A stretch of DNA of 64,000 bases from Rhyacophila brunnea. Its lineage: Eukaryota > Arthropoda > Insecta > Trichoptera > Rhyacophilidae. Below the pieces are notes generated by a model. It was not told where the DNA came from. It searched no databases and was given only the letters and a program-made list of their open reading frames with translations. The stretch spans positions 1,674,001-1,738,000 of the forward strand of contig JAGYXB010000456.1 of NCBI GenBank assembly GCA_022495005.1. The letters are read 5' to 3'. How positions within the stretch are numbered: position 1 is the stretch's first letter; each line of letters begins with the position of its first letter. Positions 1-11,183 of this stretch are shown in pieces. The translations under genes were made by a program, and so were the position numbers.

Positions 1-337
1 ATGCGAGTAATATATATTACTATTTTAAAAGTGTAGTCGACGCACAGTGCGACATACCACTGCAAATAAAGGTACACTTGTCTGTATTTGCCATTTGAAA
101 GGAGCGCACATCCGATGTGTGCATATGTCGCATTTCTAATCTAATTGGGACCCCCAGCCAACGTCGAATGTTAGCTACGTCCCGCAATCAGAGAATATTA
201 CAGTTTGTACGACTCATTAGCCAATGAGAGATCCACCCTTATCTAATATACCTACATATTGTTAGGGTTGGCTAATTCGAAATACATTGCAGGATATACG
301 TATCATTTTAGTATCAATCGATAATAATATAATATAT

Positions 338-589
338 GTGTCGCTAGATTTCAAAATCAGCCAAGTGCATAATAGAAGAATAGGAGAAAAACAGCTTTTT
401 GTTTTCTCAAGTAGGTACATAGTCACAAGGGTGAAAGTTTACATTTTTTCGAGTACAGAATATTTAAATTAATTAATTCCACATTCCGATAATGCAGAAA
501 TGTTAGAAAGTAGTAGTTCTTCAGCAATTCACAAAAAAAGTCAAAAATACCTAAAGGTGGACTTGGCCGATTTTGAAATCTAGCGAGAC
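338..589. repeat. Foldback MITE, family F8, copy 1
   Basis: About 250 bp with long inverted ends. The left end reads GTGTCGCTAGATTTCAAAAT and the right end is its reverse complement with few changes (TIR about 33 bp). It is flanked by ATAT on both sides. A second copy at 39384-39631 is roughly 90% alike along its length, including the interior. No coding capacity. The superfamily is not assigned. Confidence 0.8.
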
Positions 590-603
590 ATATATGTATA
601 TAA

Positions 604-1136
604 CAGTGGCGAAGGGTGGAGGGAGGCTGTTAAGATCCGATATAAATAGTGTACACTAGTTAGTCATACATATTTGTAATTATTGAACTAAGCTTACCAT
701 TTTCAGATAATGTTCGTTAGTTTTTAAAATTCAATTCAGCCCTACATAAACCAAGCCATAATAGATAATAGGCAAAAATATTCGTCTATCTATAAAATAT
801 CTAAAATTATGCCATTCAATCATACATCATTTTAGATATTTAATTGATAGAAGAAAATATGGCTTAATGATTTAAAAACCACCTTTTGTATTCTTAATTC
901 AACGAAAACAAATAAGTATGACTGAAAAAGTGTGCAATATTTTTGTCGGGTCGTCCATAGCATACTTAAACTATTATGGTTTGGTTAGGCAGGGCTTAAA
1001 TGCATTTAAAAAACTAACCAGCACCGTCTGCAAATTGTATTCTTAGTTCAGTGAAAACGAATAAGTATGACTGACAATGTTTAGTGTGCACTATTTATGC
1101 CGGATTTTAACAGCCTACATCCACTTTTCGCCACTG
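604..1136. mobile_element. hAT-type foldback MITE, family F1, full copy
   Basis: The element begins CAGTGGCGAAGGGTGGAGG and ends with the matching inverted sequence finishing CGCCACTG. The two halves pair for well over 40 bp. It is flanked by 8-bp direct repeats GTATATAA and CTATATAA (7 of 8 match), the TSD size of hAT elements. It has no transposase, so it is non-autonomous. Other F1 copies or pieces lie at about 8.2, 8.6, 11.2, 29.4, 33.9, 36.6, 59.9, 60.5 and 63.8 kb. Confidence 0.82.
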
Positions 1137-1383
1137 CTATATAATTTTGAATTTTGAACTTGATATATGCCGCTTTACCGCAATTCGGTCAAGACTTTTG
1201 CCAATAAAGCTATTTTCATATATTTTCCACCAAATACGCATCTGACTTGCTCTTAATTACGTTAATAATGGCACATTATATTTGTAAATTTAAATAAACG
1301 TTATAACAATAGTACTGTGGTATTCTGAATCGGCGGAGGATAGGGATTGCAGATGAAAGACAGTGGAGTGGTCCACGATGTCG

Positions 1384-1415
1384 GTTAGGTTTGGTTAGGT
1401 TAAGGAAGGTTAGGA
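1384..1415 (+). repeat. Degenerate TTAGG-like tract
   Basis: Four interrupted GGTTAGG-like units in about 32 bp, resembling the insect telomere repeat TTAGG. It is not flanked by recognisable element ends here, unlike the three tracts inside the F3 foldback elements. Confidence 0.5.
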
Positions 1416-1439
1416 TAAGCCGATAGCCAATAGTAACTC

Positions 1440-1698
1440 GATTTAGAAAGCTCTTCAGATAGTATTATAAGAGCCATTAGTTAAAATTTGTCATAATTAA
1501 TTATGGTGCCTTTAGCATAGTAGTCTATGTGCGTGGGCGCGAAACCCGTGAGATGCAGGTTCGATCTTGCGGAGTATCTTACATTTTTCAAAAAGATTTT
1601 TTCTATTGGTTATAATATATTTTCTCAGAAATGTTTTCAAAATTAGAATATTATTACATTCTTAAATCTTGAGAATTATTCGTTGAATAAAAAAAGTA
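1440..1698 (+). repeat. Foldback repeat family F9 (tRNA-like core), left-truncated copy
   Basis: Matches the right two thirds of the more complete copy at 56303-56671. It has a B-box-like core (GCAGGTTCGATCTTG), then a TTTTTCAAAAAGATTTTT stretch, then TTTCTCAGAAATGTTTTC, then the long terminal sequence ending near TTCGTTGAATAAAAAAAGT. The reverse complement of that terminal sequence opens the copies at 41.7, 56.3 and 58.6 kb, so it is a true inverted end. No coding capacity. Confidence 0.65.
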
Positions 1699-1801
1699 TG
1701 TAATTAGATATATCAAAGATTGCCCTAATCGCCGACCTCCGTTAGGGTATAGTCAATGACATTAATATGGACGAAGCATCTGGAAAAAAATGACACTCAC
1801 T

Positions 1802-2002
1802 TTTTTGTCGGGTCTGCCGAATGGCATTATCTGTTCTAACGCCATTTACAATAAAGGTGATATTACTATAAATTCCCGATGCTTTTTGTCGGTCTGCTGA
1901 ATAGTTCGGTTCGAACGGGTTCGCTCAAATGAACATTGACACTAGAAACACTGTTCTAACGCCATTACAATAAAGGTGATATTGCTATAAATTCTCGATG
2001 CG
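1802..2002 (+). repeat. Imperfect two-unit direct repeat
   Basis: A segment starting TTTTTGTCGG(G)TCTGC and ending CCCGATGC or CTCGATGC occurs twice in tandem. The shared core runs from CTGTTCTAACGCCAT through ATAAAGGTGATATT to TATAAATT, with about 118 bp between copies. The first unit lacks the middle segment of the second. Function unknown. Confidence 0.7.
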
Positions 2003-4164
2003 TGATATACTATACTATACTACTGTACTGAGTGCGTTGTCCATTAATATTGTCATTGGGTGTAGTACTATTAGAAGAAAAAAATCACGACAATGTGAAC
2101 AAGAATCATTTCACCGTTTAAATCGATATACAACATGATTCAAATATGCATACTCTCCCATTGTACTTATAGACATTTCATCAATCCATATTTCACAATA
2201 TAACTATTCACATCAATTCCAAGGTTATTAAAAAATCTTTTCCACACACCTTTCACGTGTAAATACAGTTTAGTAGTAGGTCTGTTGATTAATCTATTCA
2301 AAGACTAACACATCCATGTTTGCTTAGCTTGATTTGAGTAATGTCTATTGGTAAAAATAGACACACTGTACTTACACATCCGAGACTTTATATTATGAAA
2401 ATAAAAAAATAAACGATTTTGGCGCCTGATTTTTGAAGGCTACTAATACATTTACATTTATATAAGGCTTTGGTGTATTCGCTCTATCAATTCGAATATT
2501 GAAATCATTTGCCATATTATACGTTTTGATTTATTATTGAATGAAGAAAGCGGACATAATAAATAAGTAACGTTCTCATAATTTAGTAAAATTTAATTAA
2601 AATTCTTTTTATGATATGGTATATAAGGTCTCCGCACACTCAAATGTGCTTTGACTGAGTTAACTGAGACCAGGTTACTCTGAAATAATGAGAACTGAAA
2701 TATCCAACGGGTGTGGAGTAACAGGCAATCGATCTCGAGTGTGGAAGAATATGGGATAAACTTAAACACGTGTTAAGAATACGCTTATCCTTCGTTCTGA
2801 TAACTGCTCTCGGTTTATGCGCTGACGCTCATTTAATATTGGAGTATTTAAAGGTTGTAACACATAGTATTGCACGTCTATAATGTGTGGTTCATTTTCA
2901 TAAGGCACTCACACATTCAAAACCCAGCGTCAAAATGTAGTACATTGGGGTATACTGGGGGTACTGAGACTTATTATTAACAAAATTACTCATAGGAGAG
3001 AGGAACAGGGTGAACTAATGATTCTAATTATTAATAAAATGGGTATATGGTATATATTATGTAAAAAAATACTGACTATATATGTGAAATCACGTCCGTA
3101 TTATAGCAACGTTTCAAATGTTTAATTTGCAATCTAATGATCATTATTAAATTCTACTTCTACCGCGCGTGGAGGCCATACACAGTTTATATTGTGATAG
3201 CTTTAACACATTTTTATTGATACGGAAAAAATGATGCAGCTCACATACATTGAACACGTAATATGTTTAATACAATATCCAACAATACAAAAAATAAAAT
3301 GTATGAACTACATACGGGTAGAGGGGCACTTGGCTAAAAGCTGTTCTGGCAGTGCCAACAAAAGCTCTCGCAGAAAAATGAAAATCGTGAGGCGAATTTT
3401 ATTCTTCCTCATGTAACAATTTCGCGACTATGTATAAAAATGTTCAGCGGGAGAGCTTTTCACGCAATATTGTATCGATAAAATCGCTCTTTGTGAGTAC
3501 CAACACGAGCTTTTTGCATTATACCATAATACAATGGGCAATACTAATACGCGTTGTACTTTTGTCACCTTTTTAAGCATTGTGGCCTAGTTGAAATTTG
3601 ATCGATTGACCGTAATGCTTTGTGTAATTATAATAAAATTGTAAATAATCGTAAATTTTCCATTACTTCATACCGCTGGAAAGTATAATTATTGCCGTAA
3701 GCAATAGGCATCAGTTTTTTTAGAATAAAAATTACTCTTTAGTACAAAATTTTAGTAAAATAAATACAGTAAAGCCATGTAGCGGTCAAAATACAACCAT
3801 AAGTTAAAGATATCCACAATGTAAGTTATTTTAAAGAAACACTAGGTCACTGATATTAAAATATATAATAATATACAAATAAATTATCACGAACATGTAT
3901 CAACTTACCTATGAAACGTAATACCATCTTCTTGCTTATCAGTACGGTTACCATATTTTAATACAACACACAGAACCATCTTTCCTACTTAATTACCTAA
4001 AAATATTTACCACTGACTTTATGTTTTAACACAAAAAATACACGGGCTCGCAGGTTATCGACGCTACGTGAAGCGATTCACCACGTTTTTCTGGCGATAC
4101 TTTTGGAAACTAGCTCACAGATATGTAGACCTTTTATCTTACTCTAGCGCGTGTCGCAGAGATT
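2003..4164. other. No gene recognised
   Basis: AT-rich sequence with only short open frames (up to about 75 codons) and no recognisable domain, splice-supported exon, tRNA or element boundary. It is probably old intergenic or intronic sequence. Confidence 0.6.
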
Positions 4165-4232
4165 ATGTTAATACAAACCTCTACTCTGTAGAGGCCCATA
4201 TGATCCTATTAGGATCGGACATGGTCGGGAAA
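4165..4232 (+). repeat. SINE-A, 3' fragment
   Basis: Contains the conserved SINE-A tail: GTTAATACAAACCTCTACTC, GAGGCCCATATGATCC and TAGGATCGGACATGGTCG. The same tail follows tRNA-like heads at 9.2, 33.7, 35.2 and 51.2 kb and, inverted, at 23.8 kb. The head is absent here. Confidence 0.8.
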
Positions 4233-4380
4233 AAAATTATAAAAAAAAGAAAATATAGATGCACTATTAAATTTTTAAACAGTATACAAAAATGATTATA
4301 AATTAGATACAAAGATACCGAATAAGCTAAGTAGACCCTATTTTTAGAATTTATAAAACAATGCCCACATATATACCTAC

Positions 4381-4440
4381 TCATATGTGGAATATGTCAA
4401 CATCCGAAGCAATTTGGTAGAACAGAGTTATTGCTCTCTA
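4381..4440 (-). pseudogene. Short LINE ORF C-terminal relic
   Basis: On the minus strand this reads RAITLFYQIASDVDIFHI. It matches KAITMFNEIALDIDIFHL at 39.2 kb and EIASDIDIFHL at 61.97 kb, which are the ends of a non-LTR reverse transcriptase ORF. Only this short stretch survives. Confidence 0.6.
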
Positions 4441-4987
4441 TATTATTATATGATGAATTTATTCTAATCTACCTTTTAATATCAGATTATATAGGGACTC
4501 CATATTTGGATCACAAAAATACAATCAGTAGATACCATTAATTAATTAGTAGGTAGGTATATACAAAAAAAAACAAAAATCCATCAAAATCGTCTAAACG
4601 AGTACGATAAAACTATATTATAATCCAAATATGCTAACAGATTTTCCGTTCCATTGAATTAAATACCTGTAGATTGACCCGTTTGTCTGCATAATATACT
4701 ATTGCCGAGTTTCATTCTGTTGAATTGTCATGCTATGCGTTGTGTATAAGGTATACTACATATATCTATAACTACGGTGGGCAATCGATAAAGTAGGAAA
4801 TTCTGTGACAAACACGTATCTCAAATCACTTCCGTGTGGATAATGCAAAAGATTTGAATTTGGAATATAGCGACATCGATTTTCAAAGCAACAGTCTGTC
4901 AAGCGATGAAACAAACACCATTAAGCGCTTCGTAATGTACCTATAATTTTATCTACATGATTTATTTTTATTCAATAAATTCGTGAC

Positions 4988-5919
4988 CAGTGACGTCCCT
5001 AGACAAAATGCCGTCCTTAGGCAGGGATAAAATGCCGCCCCATTTTTTAAACAGTATTTTTTCATCCTTTCATGACTCGAATATCTAATAAATGTGTTGT
5101 ATGGATACATTACCTACTAACAAAATATAATTACCACTAAATCTAATTTTATTTAAGGGCGGACGTGCTCAACGTGGGTCAAAATGGAGCTTTTATTCTA
5201 TTTTCAAAGCATGATCCTGGACATTCCTTGAACGTTGTAGATAATCTATTTATATTATTTTGAAGCCTAATTATCCTTTATATTTATTTTAAACATTTCA
5301 TGACTGCATAACGTATTTTTATTATATAAAATATTATTCTTTTAAACCTCTCGCTCTAATGTTTTAGATTATAGTCATATTTCAGTACATAAATGTGCAG
5401 TGGTGTTAAGATTTTTTACATTTATTAATTTTTTAACGCATTTATAAAACCATTAGTATAATTTATGTCCCTACGTTCTTATATTTTGACCTACGCTGAG
5501 CATGTACCTCCTTAAATGGCATTTTTGCTTCGATAGACAATTTGCATAGATGAATTAAAAAATACACCTGATAACTTCCAAAACTCGCAAGTGACTGGCA
5601 AAAATATTGTTGGATACATTTTAAATTAGGTAAGTATGTACCTACCGATAATTCAAATATAATTTGCAAATCTGCACGTATCATTGCTGGTCATCAAGGA
5701 CATGACGTCCAAGAACGACGGAAGTAAACTAGGCATCGCAAACCCGACAAAAAAAACTACAGTCCTATTAAACCTTTTATGTTAATTAATAGTCATTACT
5801 TAGCTTAAGCAGCTATTTCTACATAGTTATTCCTAATGATTATCCTCGATTTGCCGCCTTTTGAATAACTGCCGCCCCCAAGCGACGCTCAGTCTGCCTA
5901 TCCCCACGGAACGTCACTG
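4988..5919. mobile_element. hAT-like non-autonomous element with nested insertion
   Basis: Begins CAGTGACGTCC and ends GGAACGTCACTG, so the terminal inverted repeat opens CAGTGACGT. Both ends are GC-rich with CCGCCCC-type blocks. Exact 8-bp TSD TTCGTGAC lies at 4980-4987 and 5920-5927, which fits the nTnnnnAn pattern of many hAT elements. No transposase is visible. A second element (5157-5511) is nested inside. Confidence 0.85.
5157..5511. mobile_element. TTAA-flanked element, deleted relative of the 43.9 kb palindrome
   Basis: Starts GGGCGGACGTGCTC and ends GAGCATGTACCTCC, directly bounded by TTAA on both sides as in piggyBac-type insertions. The left about 320 bp match one arm of the large palindrome at 43915-45272, while only a short right end remains. 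It lies inside the hAT element at 4988-5919 and is therefore younger than that insertion. Confidence 0.8.
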
Positions 5920-5989
5920 TTCGTGACATAAAACTTTAACGTAATAACAGTGGTAATTTTAGGTGTTCGAGGATGCATTGGCAGTTTCG

Positions 5990-6385
5990 TAGCGTGTCCA
6001 GAAATTTGTACGTAAGCAGTTCGCCGTATCACACTTCACTTCACAGTGAAATGTTGTTTCGGAAATATATGGTCGTGTATTAAAGAGTGTCCTCTTTGAG
6101 TCGTATAGTACTGAGATAAAATTCATGTGTAAATAAAACACGGTTCCTGTCGATTTATCGGAAGACATAGCAAACAAATTATGAAAATAGCCGATATACT
6201 TACTGGATTATTTGTTAGGTTAGGTTAGGTTTTCATTCTTAAATTCATGAATTTCAGAGAACCAAAATCAGAGATGACCGTATAGTATACGCCATACGCT
6301 CATCTCTTTCCGATAAGAAAGCTCACGGTGAACTGTGCTACGGTGACATGTAATACGTACAATTTGCATGTAACCGTATCGCAGG
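5990..6385. repeat. Foldback family F3 with central TTAGG tract, copy 1
   Basis: Ends carry CGTGTCCAGAAATTTGTACG on the left and CATGTAACCGTATCG on the right, which are diverged inverted ends. Internal blocks such as AGTTCGCCGTATCAC and AAGCTCACGGTGAACTG recur, inverted, in copy 2 (20069-20487). At 6214-6231 sits GTTAGGTTAGGTTAGGTT, about three insect telomere units. Copy 2 is in the opposite orientation and copy 3 is at 57475-57890. Confidence 0.75.
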
Positions 6386-6883
6386 CCTTCTTTTAAAAAA
6401 TTAAATTGTACTATAAACATTCATTTAGTGTTAATACGACGTACAGCAATATTAATTACAGTTTTGCTTTGAGAAATACGCACCTGTTTCAAATTAAGCC
6501 GCCACAGTGAACCAATAGAAAAAATATTAAGGGTACTTTTCAAAAAAATTTAAGACTATCATGTCCTGTTCGATCTGTTCTGTAAAGCAGTATTTTTTTT
6601 AAATAACCATGCCCTTACTTTTTGAGTGTACGAATAGTGATATTAAAAAATGTCACGAAATAGGTACTGAATAACAAAACAACAAAGCACTACACAAAAA
6701 ACATTTAATTCGGGCGATAAAGAAAATTAAAGACATAAATTGAGGGATATAAATAACTGCACACTTCACCTGAAAAGTGTAATCGAGTAAGACAGTAATT
6801 ATCAAGTTTTGTTAAAAAACAATGGAGGAATCTTTCAAATATTTTGTTATTGACAGTGAATGGTTTACTAGTTTAGTTTAGAG

Positions 6884-7500
6884 CAGGGGAGGGCAAACTT
6901 TTTGGATGGAGGGCCAAATTCAAGAATTCAAAATGAGCGGTGGGCCGCAAGTAAAATACCATTTTTAGATATACACAATTTATTATCACAATAAATAATA
7001 ATAAATATAAAACTGTTGTACATTTTTTTAAATTCAGGTGTTAATTTTGTAGTTAATATTCTCACAACTGCTTGTAAATGGGCATCGGAGATATTTGATT
7101 GTAAAGAATTTTTATTGAGGTTCATGATCGAAAATGTTTGTTCACATATATATGTTGATCCAAAAATAACGAACATTTTTCTTGCATAATCTTTAAGTTG
7201 GTCGAATTTGTCTGAATTAAGGGCATTGTAAAATTTGGAGATTTCTCCACGAGGATACAATTCTCTTAAATCAGTGTCACACTGCAGATCAATAATCTCA
7301 AGTTGTAGCTCTGTCGGTACACTATCAAGTATCAATATCTATTGAAAATGGATCGCGTACTATTGCTAAACAAATTTTAATCTATTGTCAATATTTAAAA
7401 AAAAATATATATATAAAAGTTATTCGTAATCAATAGTACAATTATTAATGATGGCGGGCCGCAAAAAAATACCCGGCGGACCGCAGCTTGCTCCCACCTG
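6884..7500 (-). mobile_element. Buster-like hAT element, internally deleted
   Basis: Begins CAGGGGAGGGCAAACTTTTT. The right end, reversed, begins CAGGTGGGAGCAAGCTGCGG. Exact 8-bp TSD GTTTAGAG lies at 6876-6883 and 7501-7508, with TA at the centre (nnnTAnnn), the pattern reported for the Buster branch of hAT. It retains only the C-terminal part of a transposase (7005-7335, minus). At 617 bp it is far shorter than an autonomous hAT of 2.5-4 kb. Confidence 0.9.
7005..7335 (-). pseudogene. hAT transposase C-terminal (dimerisation) fragment
   Basis: The minus-strand frame is open for about 110 codons. Recognisable blocks are ELQLEIIDLQCD, then FGSTYICEQTFSIMNLNK and the region around LQAVVRILTTKLTPEF. 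These are typical of the hAT C-terminal dimerisation region in the GTF2IRD2/ZBED/EPM2AIP1 group of transposase-derived proteins. The BED finger and catalytic core are missing, so it cannot encode an active enzyme. It lies inside an element with intact TIRs and TSD and is element cargo, not a host gene. Residues after about FKKMYNS run into non-coding terminal sequence. Confidence 0.85.
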
Positions 7501-7517
7501 GTTTAGAGTGTTTAGAC

Positions 7518-7864
7518 CAATGATACTCAACCTTTTTTTTTCTTCGGGCCAAATACATATATTTGTAAAGTAACGCGGGCTGCAACACAACTGGTGTGAC
7601 GAAAAAAATCATGAAACCCCCCCTTTTTTACAAAACATTTTTGAGATTTGAAAAATTATGCGTGTTTTTTAAATTAATGGTGTGCAATAGCAACACTCTT
7701 ATATCAGATCTGATGTGGACCATAATAACAATCCTCTTCGGGTGTCACTATCTGTGCGTCAAAGTCGAAACGAATCTCAAGATATACGAAATTCCTGATA
7801 ATAAATGTGTTTCGGGCCGCACATAAAAGCTTAAAGGGCCGCATGCGTCTTGTTGTTATCGCTG
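7518..7864. mobile_element. hAT MITE adjacent to the previous element
   Basis: Begins CAATGATACTCAACC and ends, reversed, CAGCGATAACAACAAG, with subterminal GGGCC(GCA) blocks on both sides. Exact 8-bp TSD GTTTAGAC lies at 7510-7517 and 7865-7872. Only 17 bp separate it from the right end of the 6884-7500 element. Short open frames inside look fortuitous. Confidence 0.85.
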
Positions 7865-8220
7865 GTTTAGACTGTTTAGAGCACCTATAGTTAAATATTT
7901 CGTGATGCACCTAGCAATTGACTTCGCGTTGCGAATATCTGTTCTACTAAAAATTAAAACTAACCGAAAAATAAAGTTTAAATAAATGCACTGAGCCTGC
8001 AGTGTTGCCAATACTTAAACCAGATTACAACGTTAAATATTCAGTCAAACGGACGACGGAAGTTCAAAATTCATCTGATCGCATATGGAGTCATGCATTC
8101 ATGCATTATTCGCCATACTGCGTCTGTGCAATATCATTCATCAGATGTAATCACTTCAAAGTCAAATTTATTTATTTAGTTATTGTGTTACCTATTTAGA
8201 TGTAGATAGAATAATATTTT

Positions 8221-8530
8221 TTATCTATTATAGTTTGGTTTAGGCAAGGCTTAATGAATTTTAAAAAAATGAACCAACAATATGTGTATGTTTTCTTACT
8301 CTAACGAAACCAAATAAGTATTAATAAAAAAAGTTTTTTTGTTTTTCTCAAAATATACCAAAACTATTATGGTTTGATTTAGGCAGGGTTTAATTGATTT
8401 TTAAAAACTAACTAATGCCATATGTAAATTGTAGTCTTAGTTCAATAAAAACAAATACGTATGACTAACAAAGTTTAATGTGCACTCTTTACATTGGATC
8501 TTAATAGCCTAATTCCACCCTTCGTCACTG
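8221..8530. repeat. F1 MITE, right part
   Basis: Shares the F1 interior (TTTGGTTTAGGCAAGGCTTA, AAGTTTAATGTGCACT) and ends CCACCCTTCGTCACTG. The left inverted end is not found. The interior motif repeats at 8355-8400, so the piece may be internally duplicated. Confidence 0.65.
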
Positions 8531-8624
8531 CTACACACGTAAACCCTTGTACGTGAACTAAGCGTCACTAATATTACTCACTTACTATTTCATATTATTT
8601 ATACTATTGTAAATGATTTAACAT

Positions 8625-8779
8625 CACAATTTAATTGATTTTTAAAAACTAACCAATACCATATGTAAATTGTAGCTTAGTAATCTTAGTTCAAGAAAAA
8701 CAAATACATATGACTAAGAAAGTTTAATGTACACTATTTATGACAGATCATAACAGCCTACCTCCACCCTTCGCTACTG
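8625..8779. repeat. F1 MITE, right half
   Basis: Starts inside the F1 sequence (TTAATTGATTTTTAAAAACT) and ends CCACCCTTCGCTACTG. It lacks a left end. It lies about 100 bp after the previous F1 fragment in the same orientation, so the two may derive from one duplicated insertion. Confidence 0.65.
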
Positions 8780-9185
8780 ATATCACCTATAAGCAGGTGT
8801 TCAATGGAACCATCACATAACATAATATTTTGAACAAAACAATAATTATAATCGATATACCTACTACACCAAATCTCTAATACCTATTTCTTAAGGGATT
8901 TCTTATTTATTTATATAAAACATTCTTTGCAATATGTAATATTTTAATGTCTTATGTTTAATAGAATTTTATAATACTGTGTAAGTTTAATCAAAGAATG
9001 TATAGGCATTTATTCTGAATATTTGTATTATTCATGCAGTTTAAATGTCCCTCTGAGGCGGATGAAACCGGTCCAAATTTATTAAATAATAAAAGTGGAA
9101 TAAGTACTAAAAACAATTTGCGTTTTATTAAATTAATCAATAATGATTGACATATATCATTTAAAAAAATCATTATAAAAATACC

Positions 9186-9383
9186 TGTCCCATTTCGAAT
9201 CCTGGGTCTGGCAAAATACACATATTGTTTTTTCAATTTGTGTTTGAGTCAGAGTATGGACCTAATCGGTTGAGCATGTGGCTGACATCTATTTCTCGTA
9301 AAAACAAAATCTGTTAAAACAAACTTCCACTTTATGGAGGCCCATAATATGATCTTATTAAGATCGGACATGGTCGGAAAAAT
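9186..9383 (+). repeat. SINE-A copy with partial tRNA-like head
   Basis: Opens with CCCATTTCGAATCCTGGGTC, a B-box/T-arm sequence. It continues through the SINE-A body (ACACATATTGTTTTTTCAAT, GAGTATGGACCTAATCGG, ATTTCTCGTAAAAACAAAAT) and the tail (GATCGGACATGGTCGG). The 5' half of the tRNA head is missing, as in 5'-truncated SINEs. Confidence 0.85.
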
Positions 9384-9433
9384 ACCTAAGTAGTGATATC
9401 TACTTATTTTAATATCAAACAAAATACTTAACA

Positions 9434-9682
9434 ATTACAAGATAAAAATAACTTTTAAATACCACGTTTTAAAATTTTCTGTTGAATCATATAAACTTGA
9501 CAATTTTATTCTATGTATTAATAAATGCTTTTTTTACTAATATGATACTGAAATGTCATTTTGATTGATTTCCATAGTAACGCACGTATATATTAATAAT
9601 TTAGTTGCTAGGACTGGACATACAAGAAAAAATGTGTACTGGACAAACAAGAATACGAGCTAATAAAAACGTGGTAAAATAA
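9434..9682 (+). repeat. MITE family F6, internally deleted copy
   Basis: Begins TTACAAGATAAAAATAAC, contains TTTTCTGTTGAATCATATAA and AATGTCATTTTGATT, and ends ACGAGCTAATAAAAACGTGG. Terminal ACGTTTTTA and TAAAAACGT pieces are inverted. About 200 bp present in the copies at 24.8, 37.9 and 49.3 kb (the last inverted) are missing here. Confidence 0.7.
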
Positions 9683-9689
9683 TTAAACC

Positions 9690-9905
9690 TATGGCGCCGA
9701 TTGTTAATTAATCGTCCACAAGTTCGTAAAACCGATGCCAAGATTAATTCAGCCCGTATTCCCGTGGTGACCATTGTCTCACCTGAAACCGAAACTAGGC
9801 CATTGAGAATGGCTGGCATACAAAAATCGAACGGATGCATTGAGGCGGTGTAATAGTGTCCTAAAAATAGAGACCCGGCTGAAATAAAATGGCCGACTGC
9901 CATGA
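9690..9905. other. GC-richer open stretch, unrecognised
   Basis: This roughly 215 bp block is less AT-rich than its surroundings and is open on both strands. On the + strand it reads QVRKTDAKINSARIPVV and continues to a double stop. On the minus strand an open frame of about 100 codons begins MAVGHFISAGSLFLGH. I recognise no domain and see no clear splice sites. It could be a fragment of a retrocopied exon or chance. Confidence 0.3.
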
Positions 9906-10326
9906 ATAATACCGTAACAAAACAAAAATTACCGAAAACATAGATACATCTTAAAACCTCTTTGGTAATGCGCTAAAACTAAAGTTTAAAGTGACCTATA
10001 TTTAAGTAATACAATAAATGTCTATTTTGACAGCTTATTTACTACTAGAGAAAAGAATTTTTCGAACATCTATATTATAATGAAATATTCAGTTGTTTTA
10101 AAACTGTTATATATATATTTTTTTTAATACGTCGATAACAAATATATGTACTTATACTTTTACGTGGAAATGTATTGTATTATTAGTTTAAATACAACGC
10201 ATGTTTTATAGTACTGATTCCAATTTTAATATAACTGTGCCAGTTTCGTCCGCCTTAGAGGAACATTTTCAACTTGAAAATCGTTGAAAATATGCAAAAA
10301 AATGCATTGTGATATCAGCAAAAACC

Positions 10327-10693
10327 GGGTCTAGGACGATTTGGCACCGGGACAACTGGACGCCACGGAATTAAAAAATAAATAGACGTTAGGTACTTAT
10401 AGATACTTTAAAAAAATATTTAATATTATTATTTATATTTAAATGATTATATTATGATTTAATAGTTGGTGAGAATGTAAATATGCAGACGTAAATAATG
10501 ATTTAATCATGCATATGTTTAAGTTCCAACGAAAAAAGAGGTTTTTTTTTATTTTAGATAAAGCCTTAGAGTAAAATGAATTAAAACTACTAAGTAGTAG
10601 ATAGAAACTGATTAAAATACCTCGTATACGTTCTGTATACGTTTCTACGACAGTACGGCGTCCAATTGTCCGGAGTCCAGTCGTCTCATTCCC
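10327..10693. mobile_element. MULE-like MITE (family F10), copy 1
   Basis: Starts GGGTCTAGGACGATTTGGC and ends with its imperfect inverse (CCAGTCGTCTCATTCCC). Subterminal CCGGGACAACTGGACGCC and GGCGTCCAATTGTCCGG also pair. Exact 9-bp TSD GCAAAAACC lies at 10318-10326 and 10694-10702, which fits Mutator-like elements. A second copy, same orientation and about 90% alike, is at 47546-47932. Not coding. Confidence 0.85.
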
Positions 10694-10828
10694 GCAAAAA
10701 CCTGTCCACTTTTCCATTTTTCACGTTTTACAAAATCCCAACATTGGAAAAAAAAACTTGTGAGCGATGTATTTTTTTCAGATAATATTATCTTGACTGG
10801 AAGAAAATGTAGATAATATAACGGCAAT

Positions 10829-10900
10829 GATTTCCAACCAGGTTCCGTGGAATCCTAGGGCTCCGCGAGTGGTGCCAGGCTTTACACGAAAGTTTCTGGA
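10829..10900 (+). repeat. Isolated hAT-like terminus
   Basis: CAATGATTTCCAACCAGGTT followed by CCGTGGAATCCTAGGGCTCCGCGAG closely resembles a common hAT subterminal sequence (a CAGTGGTTCCCAACC-type end). I could not find the opposite end or a TSD, so it is a single-ended relic. Confidence 0.5.
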
Positions 10901-11183
10901 AATAAAGGTTTTACGTGTCCCATCGTTAAACTAACAAGTATTTTGAAAATGTTGCGTGATTTCCATCAAACGCATCATTGTTCATGGACATTATTAATAT
11001 AAGGCGGTGGTAAATTGAGGAAGTAATGCCAACGATATAATAGGGTATGTAGATTGCTTTGGAGGTCACAAGATTTTTACCTGCGGTGCTAAATTGCCTC
11101 AACTATTTATGTAGATATATCAGATATTTTCATTGCATCTATCCATTTAAAATTACTTCAAAATTGAGGTTGCAGATAGCACT

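Noticed and set aside
9601..9903. 100-codon minus frame resembling a membrane protein
   Set aside because: Hydrophobic residues come from AT-rich sequence; no family motif, and the opposite strand is equally open.
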